Source: Patulibacter sp. (GTDB taxonomy: Bacteria > Actinomycetota > Thermoleophilia > Solirubrobacterales > Solirubrobacteraceae). Taken from it: a stretch of 64,000 bases of DNA. The notes below the pieces were generated by a model. It made no database searches. It saw nothing but the letters and a program-made list of their open reading frames with translations, and was not told the origin of the DNA. A program made the translations under genes and the position numbers. The stretch lies in contig NZ_JAURWA010000030.1 of assembly GCF_030655195.1 (NCBI RefSeq), positions 40,576 through 104,575 of the forward strand, in the 5' to 3' direction. Position 1 is the first letter of the stretch. Each line of letters begins with the position of its first letter. Shown here piece by piece: positions 26,401-35,356 of the stretch.

Positions 26401-27885
26401 ATGACCCCTCGCCTCCTGCGCACGGCCCTCCTCGCCCTCGTGGCCCTGGCCCTCGCGTTCGCCGCCCCGACCGCCGCGTCGGCGGCCAACGACCTCGAGG
26501 TCGGGATCGCCGACGAGAACGTGCTGACCGGCCGGACGCCGGGCGGCATCGACGCGACCGTCGCCAAGTGGAAGGCCTCGGGCGTCGACGACGTCCGGAT
26601 CTTCGCCCAGTGGGACAAGTTCGCCCCGGACGCGGCGAAGACGAAGGCGCCCGCCGGCTTCGACCCGAAGAACCCCGCGTCCTACGACCTGACGGTCCTG
26701 GACCAGAAGATCGACGCCGTCGTCAAGCACGGGCTGAACGTGACGCTCGTCGTCACCGGTCCCGGGCCGGTCTGGGGCTCGCTCGAGGCCGCGCGCCGCA
26801 ACGGCGCCTGGCGGCCGGACCCGGCGCAGTTCGCGGACTTCAGCACGGCGATCGCCTCGCACGTCGGCGCACGCGTGGACCGCTACATCGTCTGGAACGA
26901 GCCGAACGTCAAGACGTGGCTGCAGCCGCAGTACGTCTGCACCGGCAAGAAGATCGGCGCCGCCTCGTGCGAGTCGACCGCCCCGCACCTCTACCGCGAC
27001 CTGGCGCGTGCCGGCTACGCGGCCATCCACGCGGCCGACAAGACCGCCCGCGTCGCGGTCGGCGGCACCTCCTCCTTCGGCGACCGGTTCGCGATCCGGG
27101 TCAACGCCACGACGCAGCCGCTGAACTTCCTGCGCACGATGTCCTGCGTCACCTCGAAGTACAAGCGGATCCGCACCGGTGCCTGCAAGGACTTCAAGCC
27201 CGTCCAGAGCGAGGCGCTGGCGTACCACCCGCACTCCACGACGCTCACGCCCGGCCAGGCCGACAAGTACTCCGGCAACGCCCGCATGGCCGACCTGCCG
27301 CGTCTGATCAAGGTCATCGATCGCCTCACGTCCAGCAAGCGGATGAAGGTCGCCGGCGCGTCGAAGCTGCCGCTGTGGCTCGACGAGTACGGCTACCAGA
27401 CCAACCCGCCGGACAAGGAGCAGAAGTTCAGCCCGAGCCAGGCCGCCACCTACCTGCAGTGGGGCTGGTCGCTGGCCGCCCGCAACCCGCGCGTCGAGAC
27501 GCTCACCCAGTACGAGTGGTTCGACGAGCCGCTCGGCGAGGGCGACAAGGCGTTCAACCGCTGGCAGTCCGGGCTCTACACCTTCGACGGCAAGGCCAAG
27601 CCGCTCGCCGCGGTGTTCTCCAACCCGATCTTCGGCTGGCGCACCGGCAAGGCCGCGTACGTCTGGGGCCAGGTCCGCCCGGGCGACACGGCCACGAGCG
27701 TCCGGCTGCAGCGCGCGAGCGGCTCGTCGTTCCGCGACTACAAGACGGTGAAGACCGACGTCAACGGCGTCTTCCAGCTCAAGGTTCCCCAGTCGTCGAA
27801 GGCCCGCTACCGCTACGTCTACGTCGACCCGGTCACCCAGTCCGAGGTCACGAGCGCCGCGACCTCGCTGCGGAAGACGAAGTAG
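26401..27885 (+). CDS. Secreted glycoside hydrolase-like protein
   Basis: 494 residues. A Sec signal peptide ends at about residue 28 (FAAPTAASAAN). The body looks like a TIM-barrel glycosidase of clan GH-A: FAQWDKF early, the acid/base motif VWNEPN around residue 165, and WLDEYGYQT around residue 325 as a possible nucleophile strand. The last 80 residues (RTGKAAYVWGQVRPGDTATS...) resemble a beta-sandwich surface or carbohydrate-binding domain. Exported enzyme acting on a plant or microbial glycan is the likely role; the exact GH family could not be fixed. Confidence 0.75.
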   Translation: MTPRLLRTALLALVALALAFAAPTAASAANDLEVGIADENVLTGRTPGGIDATVAKWKASGVDDVRIFAQWDKFAPDAAKTKAPAGFDPKNPASYDLTVLDQKIDAVVKHGLNVTLVVTGPGPVWGSLEAARRNGAWRPDPAQFADFSTAIASHVGARVDRYIVWNEPNVKTWLQPQYVCTGKKIGAASCESTAPHLYRDLARAGYAAIHAADKTARVAVGGTSSFGDRFAIRVNATTQPLNFLRTMSCVTSKYKRIRTGACKDFKPVQSEALAYHPHSTTLTPGQADKYSGNARMADLPRLIKVIDRLTSSKRMKVAGASKLPLWLDEYGYQTNPPDKEQKFSPSQAATYLQWGWSLAARNPRVETLTQYEWFDEPLGEGDKAFNRWQSGLYTFDGKAKPLAAVFSNPIFGWRTGKAAYVWGQVRPGDTATSVRLQRASGSSFRDYKTVKTDVNGVFQLKVPQSSKARYRYVYVDPVTQSEVTSAATSLRKTK

Positions 27886-27907
27886 GGGCGGGGCGGGCCG
27901 CGGCGCG

Positions 27908-28315
27908 ATGGGGTTCGTCCACGAGCTGCGGGTCCGCTACGTCGAGTGCGACATGCAGGGCCACGTCTTCAACGCGCACTACGTGACGTGGATGGACATC
28001 GCCCACACCGAGCTGTGGCGCGCCGCCGTCGGGCCCTACGCGGAATTCGCGGACCGGGGCCTCGAGATCCTGGTCGCCGAGGTCGGGGCGCGGTTCCGTG
28101 CCGGGGCGCGGTTCGACGACGACGTCGCGATCGAGGTCGTCCTCGAGCCGCTGACCACGAGCTCGATGACCTCGCGGCACACCATGCGTCGGGGCGACAC
28201 GGTCCTCGCGGAGACCTGGGTCCGCCACGTCTGCGTCGACGGTGCGACCCACGCGAAGCAGCCCTGGCCCGACGACGTCCGTGACGCCTTGGCGGACCAC
28301 GTCGTCCTGGGCTGA
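27908..28315 (+). CDS. Acyl-CoA thioesterase, 4HBT hotdog fold
   Basis: 135 residues. The N-terminal VRYVECDMQGHVFNAHYVTWMD matches the YbgC/4HBT pattern (RYxEtDxxGHvnNxxYl; shown in part: VRYVECDMQGHVFNAHY), with the catalytic-type Asp at about residue 14. It hydrolyses an acyl-CoA of unknown chain. It starts 22 bp after the glycosidase gene on the same strand but the functions are not obviously linked. Confidence 0.88.
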   Translation: MGFVHELRVRYVECDMQGHVFNAHYVTWMDIAHTELWRAAVGPYAEFADRGLEILVAEVGARFRAGARFDDDVAIEVVLEPLTTSSMTSRHTMRRGDTVLAETWVRHVCVDGATHAKQPWPDDVRDALADHVVLG

Positions 28316-28450
28316 CCGTCGCCTCCCCGCACCGGCCGCCACGCACGGGGCGGGGCGACCGCCGGCCGGGCCCGCGTACGGGCTCAACGTTCGTTGGCCC
28401 GCGGCGTCCGCCGTTCGGCCACCGCCGTTGCGGGGCGTCGGGGGTGCTCC

Positions 28451-28456
28451 TACCGT
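28451..28456 (+). promoter_or_regulatory. Candidate -10 element of a leaderless transcript
   Basis: TACCGT lies 9 nt before the ATG at 28466, the TANNNT type of -10 seen repeatedly in this window close to start codons. Transcription would begin at or just before that ATG. Confidence 0.35.
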
Positions 28457-28465
28457 CGTGCTCCC

Positions 28466-28549
28466 ATGTGCACCCGACCCCTCTTCCGGCAGGGTGCCCC
28501 ACGGCGCCCGGCCGGACTCCCCGGCGACTCCGGGCGAGGCGGGCGATGA
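28466..28549 (+). CDS. Possible leader micro-ORF, 27 codons
   Basis: A short frame begins MCTRPLFRQGAP, 9 nt after a TACCGT element, and its stop overlaps the next ATG (ATGA at 28546). It could be a leaderless upstream peptide that couples translation to the following gene. It has no recognisable attenuator hairpin. Evidence is positional only. Confidence 0.3.
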   Translation: MCTRPLFRQGAPRRPAGLPGDSGRGGR

Positions 28550-28968
28550 GCTACGCGGCGCCGGCGATCCGGTGGGCGGGCGTTCGCCCCGATGCGGTGG
28601 AGGGACGGCCGGCGATCGGGGTCCCGGCGGAGCTGTCGGCCCTCGGCGCCCGGGCGCTGGAGCTGCTCGAGGCGCGCCTGACGTGGCGGTGCGGGGCGGC
28701 GTCCGTGCGCATCGCACCGGGCGACCCCGCGGCGATCACGTTCGTCGGCGCCACCCCCGACGGCGTCACGGCCGCCTTCCGGCGTGCCGCCGACGCCGCG
28801 GTCGCCTCGGTCACCGCCGACGCGGCGGCGGGCTGGACGGCGGCGGACGAGCGGGAGCGCCACCGCCCGTTCTCGTGGGACGAGGGCGGGTCGAACGTGG
28901 AGACGTCGCCGCAGGCGCCCGCGGTGGTCGTGCGCCTGCCGGGCGCCGCCGAGCGCCACGTGGCCTGA
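28546..28968 (+). CDS. Hypothetical protein
   Basis: 140 residues, no family recognised. It contains an alpha-helical middle (ALGARALELLEARLTW; AAFRRAADAAVASVTADAA), no signal peptide and no transmembrane segment. The start is at an ATGA overlap with a 27-codon upstream frame. The codon use is like the neighbours (strong G/C third positions), which supports coding. It converges on a TetR gene. Confidence 0.5.
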   Translation: MSYAAPAIRWAGVRPDAVEGRPAIGVPAELSALGARALELLEARLTWRCGAASVRIAPGDPAAITFVGATPDGVTAAFRRAADAAVASVTADAAAGWTAADERERHRPFSWDEGGSNVETSPQAPAVVVRLPGAAERHVA

Positions 28969-28980
28969 GGTCGCGGCGCG

Positions 28981-29613
28981 CTAGCCGGCGTGCTCGGGCT
29001 GCGGCTCGGTCCGCTCGCCCACGGCGTCCGGCAGCGGCTCGGAGCGCTCGCCGAACATGCCGTCGATGTAGATCGCCAGCACGCGTCGCCACGCGCCGTC
29101 GGGGCTGCGGGGGAGGGCCGAGAGGACCTGGATCGCGCGGATCACGTCCTCGTGGTCGACGTCGGCCGGGAGGCCGGCGTCGTGGGCGCGTCGGACGACG
29201 GCCTCGCCGGCCTCCATGACCGGGCGGAAGGTGTCGCGGTGCGCCAGCACGTAGTCGCGGACGACGTCGGCGAGCGGGTCGATCGCCTCGAGCTCGCCGA
29301 AGGTCCACATCGCCTGGACGAGGGCGGCGCGCGCGTCCGCGGACTCCAGCGCCTCGTTCCAGATGCCGACCCACCGCTCCGCCCGCCGACCCGCGAGGTC
29401 GTCGAGCAGCTCGTTCTTCGACGCGAACGTCCGGTAGACGCTCGACATGCCCAGGCCGGCCTCGGCCGCGACCTCGGCCATCGTCACGGCCGGCCCGCGG
29501 CCGCCCATCAGGCGCTCGGCGGCGGCCACGATCTGCTCACGGCGGCGGGCGAGGGCCGCGAGCTGGTCCGCGTCGAGGCTCTCCACGGGTTGCTTGGACC
29601 AAGGGCGAGGCAC
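28981..29613 (-). CDS. TetR-family transcriptional regulator
   Basis: 210 residues. The helix-turn-helix is clear: RREQIVAAAERLMGGRG, TMAEVAAEAGLGMSSVYRTF, then ASKNELLDDLAGRR. The C-terminal domain (about 85-185) matches the TetR ligand domain with VVRDYVLAHRDTFRPVMEAG. The GTG at 29613 (VPRPWSKQPV) starts the natural N-terminus. It is divergent from the epoxide hydrolase gene, which it may control. Confidence 0.88.
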   Translation of the reverse strand: MPRPWSKQPVESLDADQLAALARRREQIVAAAERLMGGRGPAVTMAEVAAEAGLGMSSVYRTFASKNELLDDLAGRRAERWVGIWNEALESADARAALVQAMWTFGELEAIDPLADVVRDYVLAHRDTFRPVMEAGEAVVRRAHDAGLPADVDHEDVIRAIQVLSALPRSPDGAWRRVLAIYIDGMFGERSEPLPDAVGERTEPQPEHAG

Positions 29614-29789
29614 TGCAACAGGGTACGAAGCAGCCCCTCCGACGGTTGCGGCGCACACGACGTCCGTCCACGGTCCGGGGACCGGTCCGTCCTCCGCCCG
29701 CCGTGGGCCGTCCCCGGTGCCGGCGCCCCGCGAGGGACCTGCGGCCCGCGAGGGACCTGCGGCCCGTCCACCGCCGTCGCGTGCGTCGC

Positions 29790-29795
29790 TAGCGT
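29790..29795 (+). promoter_or_regulatory. Candidate -10 element, leaderless start of epoxide hydrolase
   Basis: TAGCGT ends exactly 7 nt before the GTG start at 29803, and there is no ribosome-binding site between, as expected for a leaderless mRNA. Confidence 0.45.
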
Positions 29796-29802
29796 CCCCC
29801 GG

Positions 29803-30954
29803 GTGTCCCCCGCCCTGCTCCGTCCCTTCACCGTCGCCGTCCCCGACGCGGACCTCGAGGACCTGCGCCGCCGTCTGCGGGACACCCGCTGGCCCGAGCG
29901 CGAGACGGTCGAGGACTGGTCCCAGGGCGTGCCGCTCGCGTACCTGCAGGAGGTCTGCGCGACCTGGGCCGACGCCTACGACTGGCGGGCCGTCGAGGCG
30001 CGGCTGAACGCCCACGAGCAGCACCTGGCCACCGTCGACGGGCTCGACCTCCACGTCGTCCACGTCCCGTCCCCCGAGCCCGGCGCACGACCGCTCGTCC
30101 TGACCCACGGCTGGCCGGGATCGGTCCTCGAGTTCCTCGACGTCGTGGGACCGCTGTCGGACCCCGTCGCGCACGGCGGCGACGCGGCCGACGCGTTCCA
30201 CGTGGTGCTCCCGTCCCTCCCCGGCTACGGGTTCTCCGGCAGGCCGACGGGCGCGGGGTGGGGCCTGGAGCGGATCGCCTCCGCGTGGGTCGCGATCGTG
30301 GAGGCGCTGGGGTACGACCGGTTCCTCGCGCAGGGCGGGGACTGGGGTTCGGGGGTCACCCACCGGCTGGCGACCGCGCACGCCGACCGCGTGGAGGGCA
30401 TCCACCTGAACCTGCCGGCGTGCAGCCCGAAGGCCCTGCTGGCCCTCGGCGAGCCGACGGAGGAGGAGCGCGGGCAGCTGGCCAAGCTCGAGCACTACGC
30501 CACCCAGGAGAACGGCTACGCCCAGGAGCAGTCGACCAAGCCGCAGACCGTCGGCTACGCCCTGGCCGACTCGCCCGTCGGCCAGTGCGCCTGGATCCTC
30601 GAGAAGTTCCGCACCTGGACCGACTGCGACGGCCACCCCGAGAACGCGGTGTCCCGCGACGCGCTGCTCGACGCCATCAGCCTCTACTGGCTGACGAACA
30701 CGGGCGCGTCGTCCGCCCGGCTCTACTGGGAGAGCTTCGGCCGCCGTGGCCCGAAGCCCGAGCCGGTCGAGATCCCCGTCGGCTACACGCTGTTCCCGGA
30801 GGACATCTTCGCCGTGTCCGAGCGCTGGGCCCGCACCCGCTACCGCGACCTGCGCCACTACTCCCGCGTGGAGCGCGGCGGGCACTTCGCGGCGATGGAG
30901 CAGCCCGCGGTCTTCGTGGACGAGGTCCGGGCGGCGTTCGCCACGATGCGCTGA
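29803..30954 (+). CDS. Epoxide hydrolase family (alpha/beta hydrolase with EHN domain)
   Basis: 383 residues. The N-terminal epoxide-hydrolase (EHN) domain (FTVAVPDADLEDLRRRLRDT, WPERETVEDWSQGVPLAYLQ) precedes an alpha/beta hydrolase core with oxyanion motif HGWPGS, nucleophile elbow GGDWGS (Asp) and catalytic His in GGHFAAMEQP near the C-terminus. This is the layout of the microsomal-like bacterial epoxide hydrolases. No ribosome-binding site precedes the GTG; a TAGCGT -10 element 7 nt upstream suggests a leaderless transcript. Divergent TetR regulator. Confidence 0.9.
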   Translation: MSPALLRPFTVAVPDADLEDLRRRLRDTRWPERETVEDWSQGVPLAYLQEVCATWADAYDWRAVEARLNAHEQHLATVDGLDLHVVHVPSPEPGARPLVLTHGWPGSVLEFLDVVGPLSDPVAHGGDAADAFHVVLPSLPGYGFSGRPTGAGWGLERIASAWVAIVEALGYDRFLAQGGDWGSGVTHRLATAHADRVEGIHLNLPACSPKALLALGEPTEEERGQLAKLEHYATQENGYAQEQSTKPQTVGYALADSPVGQCAWILEKFRTWTDCDGHPENAVSRDALLDAISLYWLTNTGASSARLYWESFGRRGPKPEPVEIPVGYTLFPEDIFAVSERWARTRYRDLRHYSRVERGGHFAAMEQPAVFVDEVRAAFATMR

Positions 30955-31038
30955 GGGCACGGCGCCGGCGCCGGAGGGGCTCGCGACACCCGCCGCCGGG
31001 TGCGGCGACCGCGGTGGCACCACGGTCGCCCGGCGACA

Positions 31039-31044
31039 TAGGCT
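31039..31044 (+). promoter_or_regulatory. Candidate -10 element, leaderless start of SDR
   Basis: TAGGCT ends 7 nt before the GTG at 31052, the same spacing as for the epoxide hydrolase and LutA genes; no ribosome-binding site is present. Confidence 0.45.
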
Positions 31045-31051
31045 GGGCGGC

Positions 31052-31813
31052 GTGAGCATCACCGACCTCTTTGCACTCGACGGCAAGGTCGCCGTCGTCA
31101 CCGGCGCGTCCTCGGGCCTCGGCGTGGCGTGCGCCATCGGGCTGGCGGAGGCCGGCGCCGACGTCGTCATCGCCGCCCGCCGCGCCGAGGCGCTGCAGGA
31201 GACCGCCAGGCTGGTCGAGGCGACCGGCCGCCGCGCGCTCGCGGTGCCGACCGACGTCACCGACCCCGAGGCCTGCAAGGCGCTGATCGCCGCGGCGATC
31301 GAGGAGTTCGGGCGGGTCGACGTGCTGGTCAACAACGCGGGCATCGGGACGGCCGTGCCGGCGCTGAAGGAGACGCCGGACCAGTTCCGCAGCGTCATCG
31401 ACCTGAACCTCAACGGGTGCTACTGGATGGCCCAGGAGTTCGCCCGCGCCGCCACCGGGGGCGGCAGCGTCGTCAACATCTCGAGCGTCCTGGGCCTCAC
31501 GACCGCCGGCCTGCCGCAGGCCGCCTACGCGGCGAGCAAGGCGGGCCTGCTGGGGCTGACGCGCGACCTGGCCCAGCAGTGGTCGGGCCGCAAGGACATC
31601 CGGGTCAACGCGATCTGCCCCGGGTTCTTCCCGTCCGAGATGACCGAGCAGTACCAGGACGGCTACCTCGAGCAGGCGATCGGCCGGACGCTGATCGGTC
31701 GCGGCGGACGGCCGGAGGAGCTGGCGGCCACCGTCGTCTTCCTCGCGGGCGCGGGGTCGGGCTACATCACGGGCGCGACCGTCGTGGTCGACGGCGGGAT
31801 GACGATCTCGTAG
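31052..31813 (+). CDS. Short-chain dehydrogenase/reductase
   Basis: 253 residues, classical SDR. Cofactor motif TGASSGLG (residues about 19-26), NNAG at about 92, catalytic Ser in NISS, and YAASK (Tyr/Lys) at about 155. The alanine-arginine-arginine after strand 2 (IAARRAEAL) favours NADP(H). The C-terminal VVDGGMTIS is typical. Substrate unknown. The 3' end overlaps the converging LysR gene by 47 bp. Confidence 0.92.
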   Translation: MSITDLFALDGKVAVVTGASSGLGVACAIGLAEAGADVVIAARRAEALQETARLVEATGRRALAVPTDVTDPEACKALIAAAIEEFGRVDVLVNNAGIGTAVPALKETPDQFRSVIDLNLNGCYWMAQEFARAATGGGSVVNISSVLGLTTAGLPQAAYAASKAGLLGLTRDLAQQWSGRKDIRVNAICPGFFPSEMTEQYQDGYLEQAIGRTLIGRGGRPEELAATVVFLAGAGSGYITGATVVVDGGMTIS

Positions 31814-32702
31814 CCCCGGGCCGGGTGACCCGCGCCGCCGTCGCGGCGAACGCGCGGGCGGCGGCTCCCGGCGGTCGTCCCGCGGGCAGGACGAGCGACA
31901 CGACGAAGCCCGGCGCGTGCCGGCCGATCGGGACGGTGACGATCGCCGGGTCGGCGACGAAGAGCGGCGGCACCACGGCCAGGGCCAGCCCGTGGCGGAC
32001 GAAGTCGACCGCCGTGCCGAGGTCGTTGATCTCGTGCGCGACCGTCCGGGTGACGCCGGCCGCCGCGAACGCCCGGTCGTTCGCGATCCGGACGCCCCAG
32101 GTCGACGGCAGCTCGACGAAGGGCTCGTCCCCCAGCTCGTCGAGCTCGACGGCGGACCGTCCTGCGAGGCGGTGGTCCCGGTGGCACGCCAGCACCATCG
32201 TGTCGCGCGCCAGGACGGTGGTCGTGAGCCCCGGGAGCTCGACGTCGGGGAGGCCGACGAACGCGAGGTCCAGCTCCCCGGACCGCACAGCCTCGGCCTG
32301 CAGCTCGCTCCCGCCCTGGCGCAGGTCGAACGTCACGCCGGGGTGCTCCTCCCGGAAGGCGGCCAGGACGGCCGCGGCCGAGACGCCGCGGGGCATGGCC
32401 CCGGCCTGCACGATCCCCAGGCGCAACGTCCCCCGCAGCCCGCCACGGACCTCGCCGACGGCGTCGCCCACCCGGGCGGCGGCGGCCAGCGCGGCGCGCG
32501 CCTCCGGCAGCAGCGCCCGGCCCTCGGCGCTCAGCGCGACCCGGTGCGTCGTGCGGTGGAAGAGCACGACGCCCCACTCCCGCTCGAGGTTGCGGACCGT
32601 CGCCGAGACCGCGGACTGCGCGACCCGCAGCCGGTCGGCCGCGCGGGAGAACCCCTCCTCCTCGGCGACCGCGACGAAGACCGTGAGATGCCGGAGGTCC
32701 AC
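31767..32702 (-). CDS. LysR-family transcriptional regulator
   Basis: 311 residues. N-terminal winged helix: VDLRHLTVFVAVAEEEGFSR, VAQSAVSATVRNLEREWG, then the periplasmic-binding-like effector domain (about 90-290). GTG start at 32702. It is divergent from an MFS transporter (84 bp apart), the usual layout of a regulator and its target exporter. The C-terminus is an Arg/Pro/Ser-rich tail that overlaps the end of the converging SDR gene. Confidence 0.9.
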   Translation of the reverse strand: MDLRHLTVFVAVAEEEGFSRAADRLRVAQSAVSATVRNLEREWGVVLFHRTTHRVALSAEGRALLPEARAALAAAARVGDAVGEVRGGLRGTLRLGIVQAGAMPRGVSAAAVLAAFREEHPGVTFDLRQGGSELQAEAVRSGELDLAFVGLPDVELPGLTTTVLARDTMVLACHRDHRLAGRSAVELDELGDEPFVELPSTWGVRIANDRAFAAAGVTRTVAHEINDLGTAVDFVRHGLALAVVPPLFVADPAIVTVPIGRHAPGFVVSLVLPAGRPPGAAARAFAATAARVTRPGATRSSSRRRPRRSRP

Positions 32703-32786
32703 GATCCCGATCGTAATCGCATCTGGATATGACCGAGAGCGCGTACCGGCGTTGCGTGCGATGGCCGAGAGGCGCATCCTCGATGC

Positions 32787-34049
32787 ATGTCCACGCCCCT
32801 CGACCCCGCGGCAGGTCATCGTCATCGCCGCCGCCACGGCCTCGGCTTCTGGTCCGTCGCCTTCGCGTTCCTCGTCGTCATGGCGTTCTCGACCGTGCCG
32901 AGCCCGCTCTACGGCATCTACCAGGAGCGCGACGGCTTCTCGTCGTTCGTCATCACGCTGATCTACGCCGGCTACGCGGTCGGCGTCGTCGGCAGCCTGC
33001 TGCTCGCCGGGCACCTCTCGGACTGGCACGGCCGCCGGCGGGTCCTGCTGCCGGCGCTCGGCTTCTCGGTCCTCAGCGCGATCGTGTTCCTGGTCTGGCG
33101 GGACCTGCCGGGTCTGTTCCTCGCCCGCATCCTGAACGGCGTGTCCGTCGGCGTGGTCGCGGCGACGGCGACCGCGTACCTCGCCGAGCTGCACGCGGTG
33201 AGCCGCCCCGACGCCGGCCCGCGGCGCTCGCAGCTCGTGGCCACGGCGGTCAACCTCGGCGGCCTCGGGGTCGGACCCCTGGTCTCGGGTGCGCTGGCGC
33301 AGTGGTCGGGCAGCCCGCTCGGCCTGCCCTACGTGCTCTTCGTCGTCGTCCTCGTCGTGGCGATCGGCGTCGTCGCCCTGGCGCCGGAGACCCGGGAGCG
33401 CCCCGACCCGATGCCCGACTACCGCCCCCAGCGGGTGTCGGTGCCGCCCGAGTCGCGCGGGGCGTTCGCGGCCGCGGCGACCGGCGCGTTCCTGGCGTTC
33501 GGCGTGCTCGGCCTCTTCACCGGCCTGGTCTCCGTCTTCCTCGTCGGCACGCTCGGCCACACGTCCCACGCGCTCGCCGGCCTGACCCTGTTCCTCATGT
33601 TCGGCGGCGGCGTCGTCTCGCAGGTCGGGACGATGAGCTGGTCGGCCCACCGGGTGCTCGCGGCCGGCACGGCGCTCATGCTCGCCGGGCTCGCGCTCAC
33701 CGTCCTGGCGGTCTGGCTGCCGACGCCGAGCCTGGCGGTCTTCCTGCTCGGCGGCGCGATCAGCGGTGCCGGTGCGGGCGCGGTCTTCAAGGGGACGGTC
33801 GCCACCGTCGTCGACCTGGCGCCGCCGGAGACCCGCGCCGAGGCGCTGGCCGGCCTGTTCCTCGCCGGCTACCTGGGCCTGTCGGTCCCCGCGGTCGGTG
33901 CCGGGATCGCCCTGCAGGAGCTGAGCGCCCGGACCACGCTGACCGGCTTCGCGGTCCTCGTCGGCGGCGCGATCGTGCTGTCCACCCCGCGGCTGCTGCG
34001 GCGGCCGGCGGGGGAGCCGGGGGGCCGACCCGCCCGGGCCGCGGCGTAG
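32787..34049 (+). CDS. MFS transporter, 12-helix type
   Basis: 420 residues with about 12 hydrophobic helices. Motif A is readable after helix 2 (GHLSDWHGRRRVLLP), and helix 4 contains RILNGVSVG. The protein resembles drug- or sugar-efflux permeases of the DHA1 type. An N-terminal His/Arg stretch precedes helix 1. Divergent from the LysR gene at 31767-32702, which probably controls it. Confidence 0.9.
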   Translation: MSTPLDPAAGHRHRRRHGLGFWSVAFAFLVVMAFSTVPSPLYGIYQERDGFSSFVITLIYAGYAVGVVGSLLLAGHLSDWHGRRRVLLPALGFSVLSAIVFLVWRDLPGLFLARILNGVSVGVVAATATAYLAELHAVSRPDAGPRRSQLVATAVNLGGLGVGPLVSGALAQWSGSPLGLPYVLFVVVLVVAIGVVALAPETRERPDPMPDYRPQRVSVPPESRGAFAAAATGAFLAFGVLGLFTGLVSVFLVGTLGHTSHALAGLTLFLMFGGGVVSQVGTMSWSAHRVLAAGTALMLAGLALTVLAVWLPTPSLAVFLLGGAISGAGAGAVFKGTVATVVDLAPPETRAEALAGLFLAGYLGLSVPAVGAGIALQELSARTTLTGFAVLVGGAIVLSTPRLLRRPAGEPGGRPARAAA

Positions 34050-34123
34050 GGACGGCCGGCGGTCGCGACGGTCTGCGGCCCGTCGCCCCGGTCTTCTGGG
34101 CGTCCGGCGAGGCGGCGGGCGGC

Positions 34124-35128
34124 CTAGCCCGTCGCCTCCTCGACCGTCAGGCGGTCCTCGTCCTCGGTGGCGAAGAGGTGCAGCCCCAGCTTCTTCGAGA
34201 TCTCCTCGCAGATCGCCACGCCGCGGGCGCTGTTGCCGTAGGCGTCGAGGCCGGGGGACCAGACGCCGATGCCCATCTTCCCGGGGACGACGACGAGGAT
34301 CCCGCCGCTGACGCCGCTCTTCGCGGGCAGGCCCACGTCGTAGGCCCACTCCCCGGTGCTGTCGTACATGCCGCACGTGTACATGACGCTCAGCAGGTCG
34401 CGGACGCGGTCCTTCGGGACCGCCCGGTCGCCGGTCGTGGGGTGCACGCAGCCGTTGGCGAGGGTCGCGGCCATCGTCGACAGGGTCGAGCAGGTGACGT
34501 GCACCGAGCACTGGTGCAGGTAGAGCTCGAGCAGCTCCTCGACGTCGCCCTCGATCATCCCCTCGGCGCGCATCAGGTACGCCGTGGCGCGGTTGTGGTC
34601 GGCGCCGCGCAGCTCGGCCGCGGCGGTCTCGTCGTCCGCGTGCAGCCCGTCGTCGCCCGCGCAGGCGCGCATGACGCCGAGGATGGCGTCCAGCCGCTCC
34701 TGGAACGTGTCGCCCCGGGCGAGGCTGGTGGTCGCCAGCGCGCCCGCGTTGACCATCGGGTTGAACGGCCGGTGGTGGCGCTCGTCGAACGTGATCGAGT
34801 TGAACGCGTCGCCGCTGGGCTCGACCCCCACGGTCTCCGCCAGCTCCTCCGAGTCGTGGCTCGCGAGCGCGAGCGCGTACGAGAACACCTTGCTCATCGA
34901 CTGCAGCGCGAAGGGCACGTCGTGGTCGCCGACCGCGAACGTCTCCCCGTCGACGGTCGTGATCGCGATCGCCAGGCGGTCGAGCTCGTCGCCCGCCTCC
35001 TCGGGCGGGTACATCCCGCGGTGCTCGTCGTAGAGCTTCTCGACCCCCTCGTGCCCCGCCCGGGCGTGGCGCTCGAGCAGGTCCCCGAGGCGGTCCTGGA
35101 GCTGGGCGCGGATCGCGGCGGAGGGCAC
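34124..35128 (-). CDS. glsA: Glutaminase (GlsA type)
   Basis: 334 residues, serine-dependent beta-lactamase-like fold. The catalytic SxxK is QSMSKVFSYAL (about residues 76-79); further family motifs are FNPMVNAGAL, SYGL-like CSTLSTMAATLANGG region (VTCSTLSTMAATLANG), and LPAKSGVSGGI near residue 265. It converts L-glutamine to glutamate and ammonia in the cytoplasm. GTG start at 35128. Convergent with the MFS gene. Confidence 0.93.
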   Translation of the reverse strand: MPSAAIRAQLQDRLGDLLERHARAGHEGVEKLYDEHRGMYPPEEAGDELDRLAIAITTVDGETFAVGDHDVPFALQSMSKVFSYALALASHDSEELAETVGVEPSGDAFNSITFDERHHRPFNPMVNAGALATTSLARGDTFQERLDAILGVMRACAGDDGLHADDETAAAELRGADHNRATAYLMRAEGMIEGDVEELLELYLHQCSVHVTCSTLSTMAATLANGCVHPTTGDRAVPKDRVRDLLSVMYTCGMYDSTGEWAYDVGLPAKSGVSGGILVVVPGKMGIGVWSPGLDAYGNSARGVAICEEISKKLGLHLFATEDEDRLTVEEATG

Positions 35129-35356
35129 GCGGCGAGCATCGCACGCAGCGGCGAGGCTGCCCGGCGGTCGGCCGCGCCGTGCGTGCGGGCGGGCCCCGCG
35201 CCGGGGGACGACCCGCCTGGTCGATCCCCGGTGCGGCGAGCCGACGGGACCGGAGGACGGCTGTCGGGTTCTCCACCCAGGACCGAGCCCGCGCGGGTGG
35301 GAAGATGGGACGGTACGGGGCACCCTGCCCCTGACCGTCAGGAGCCCGCGCTACCC

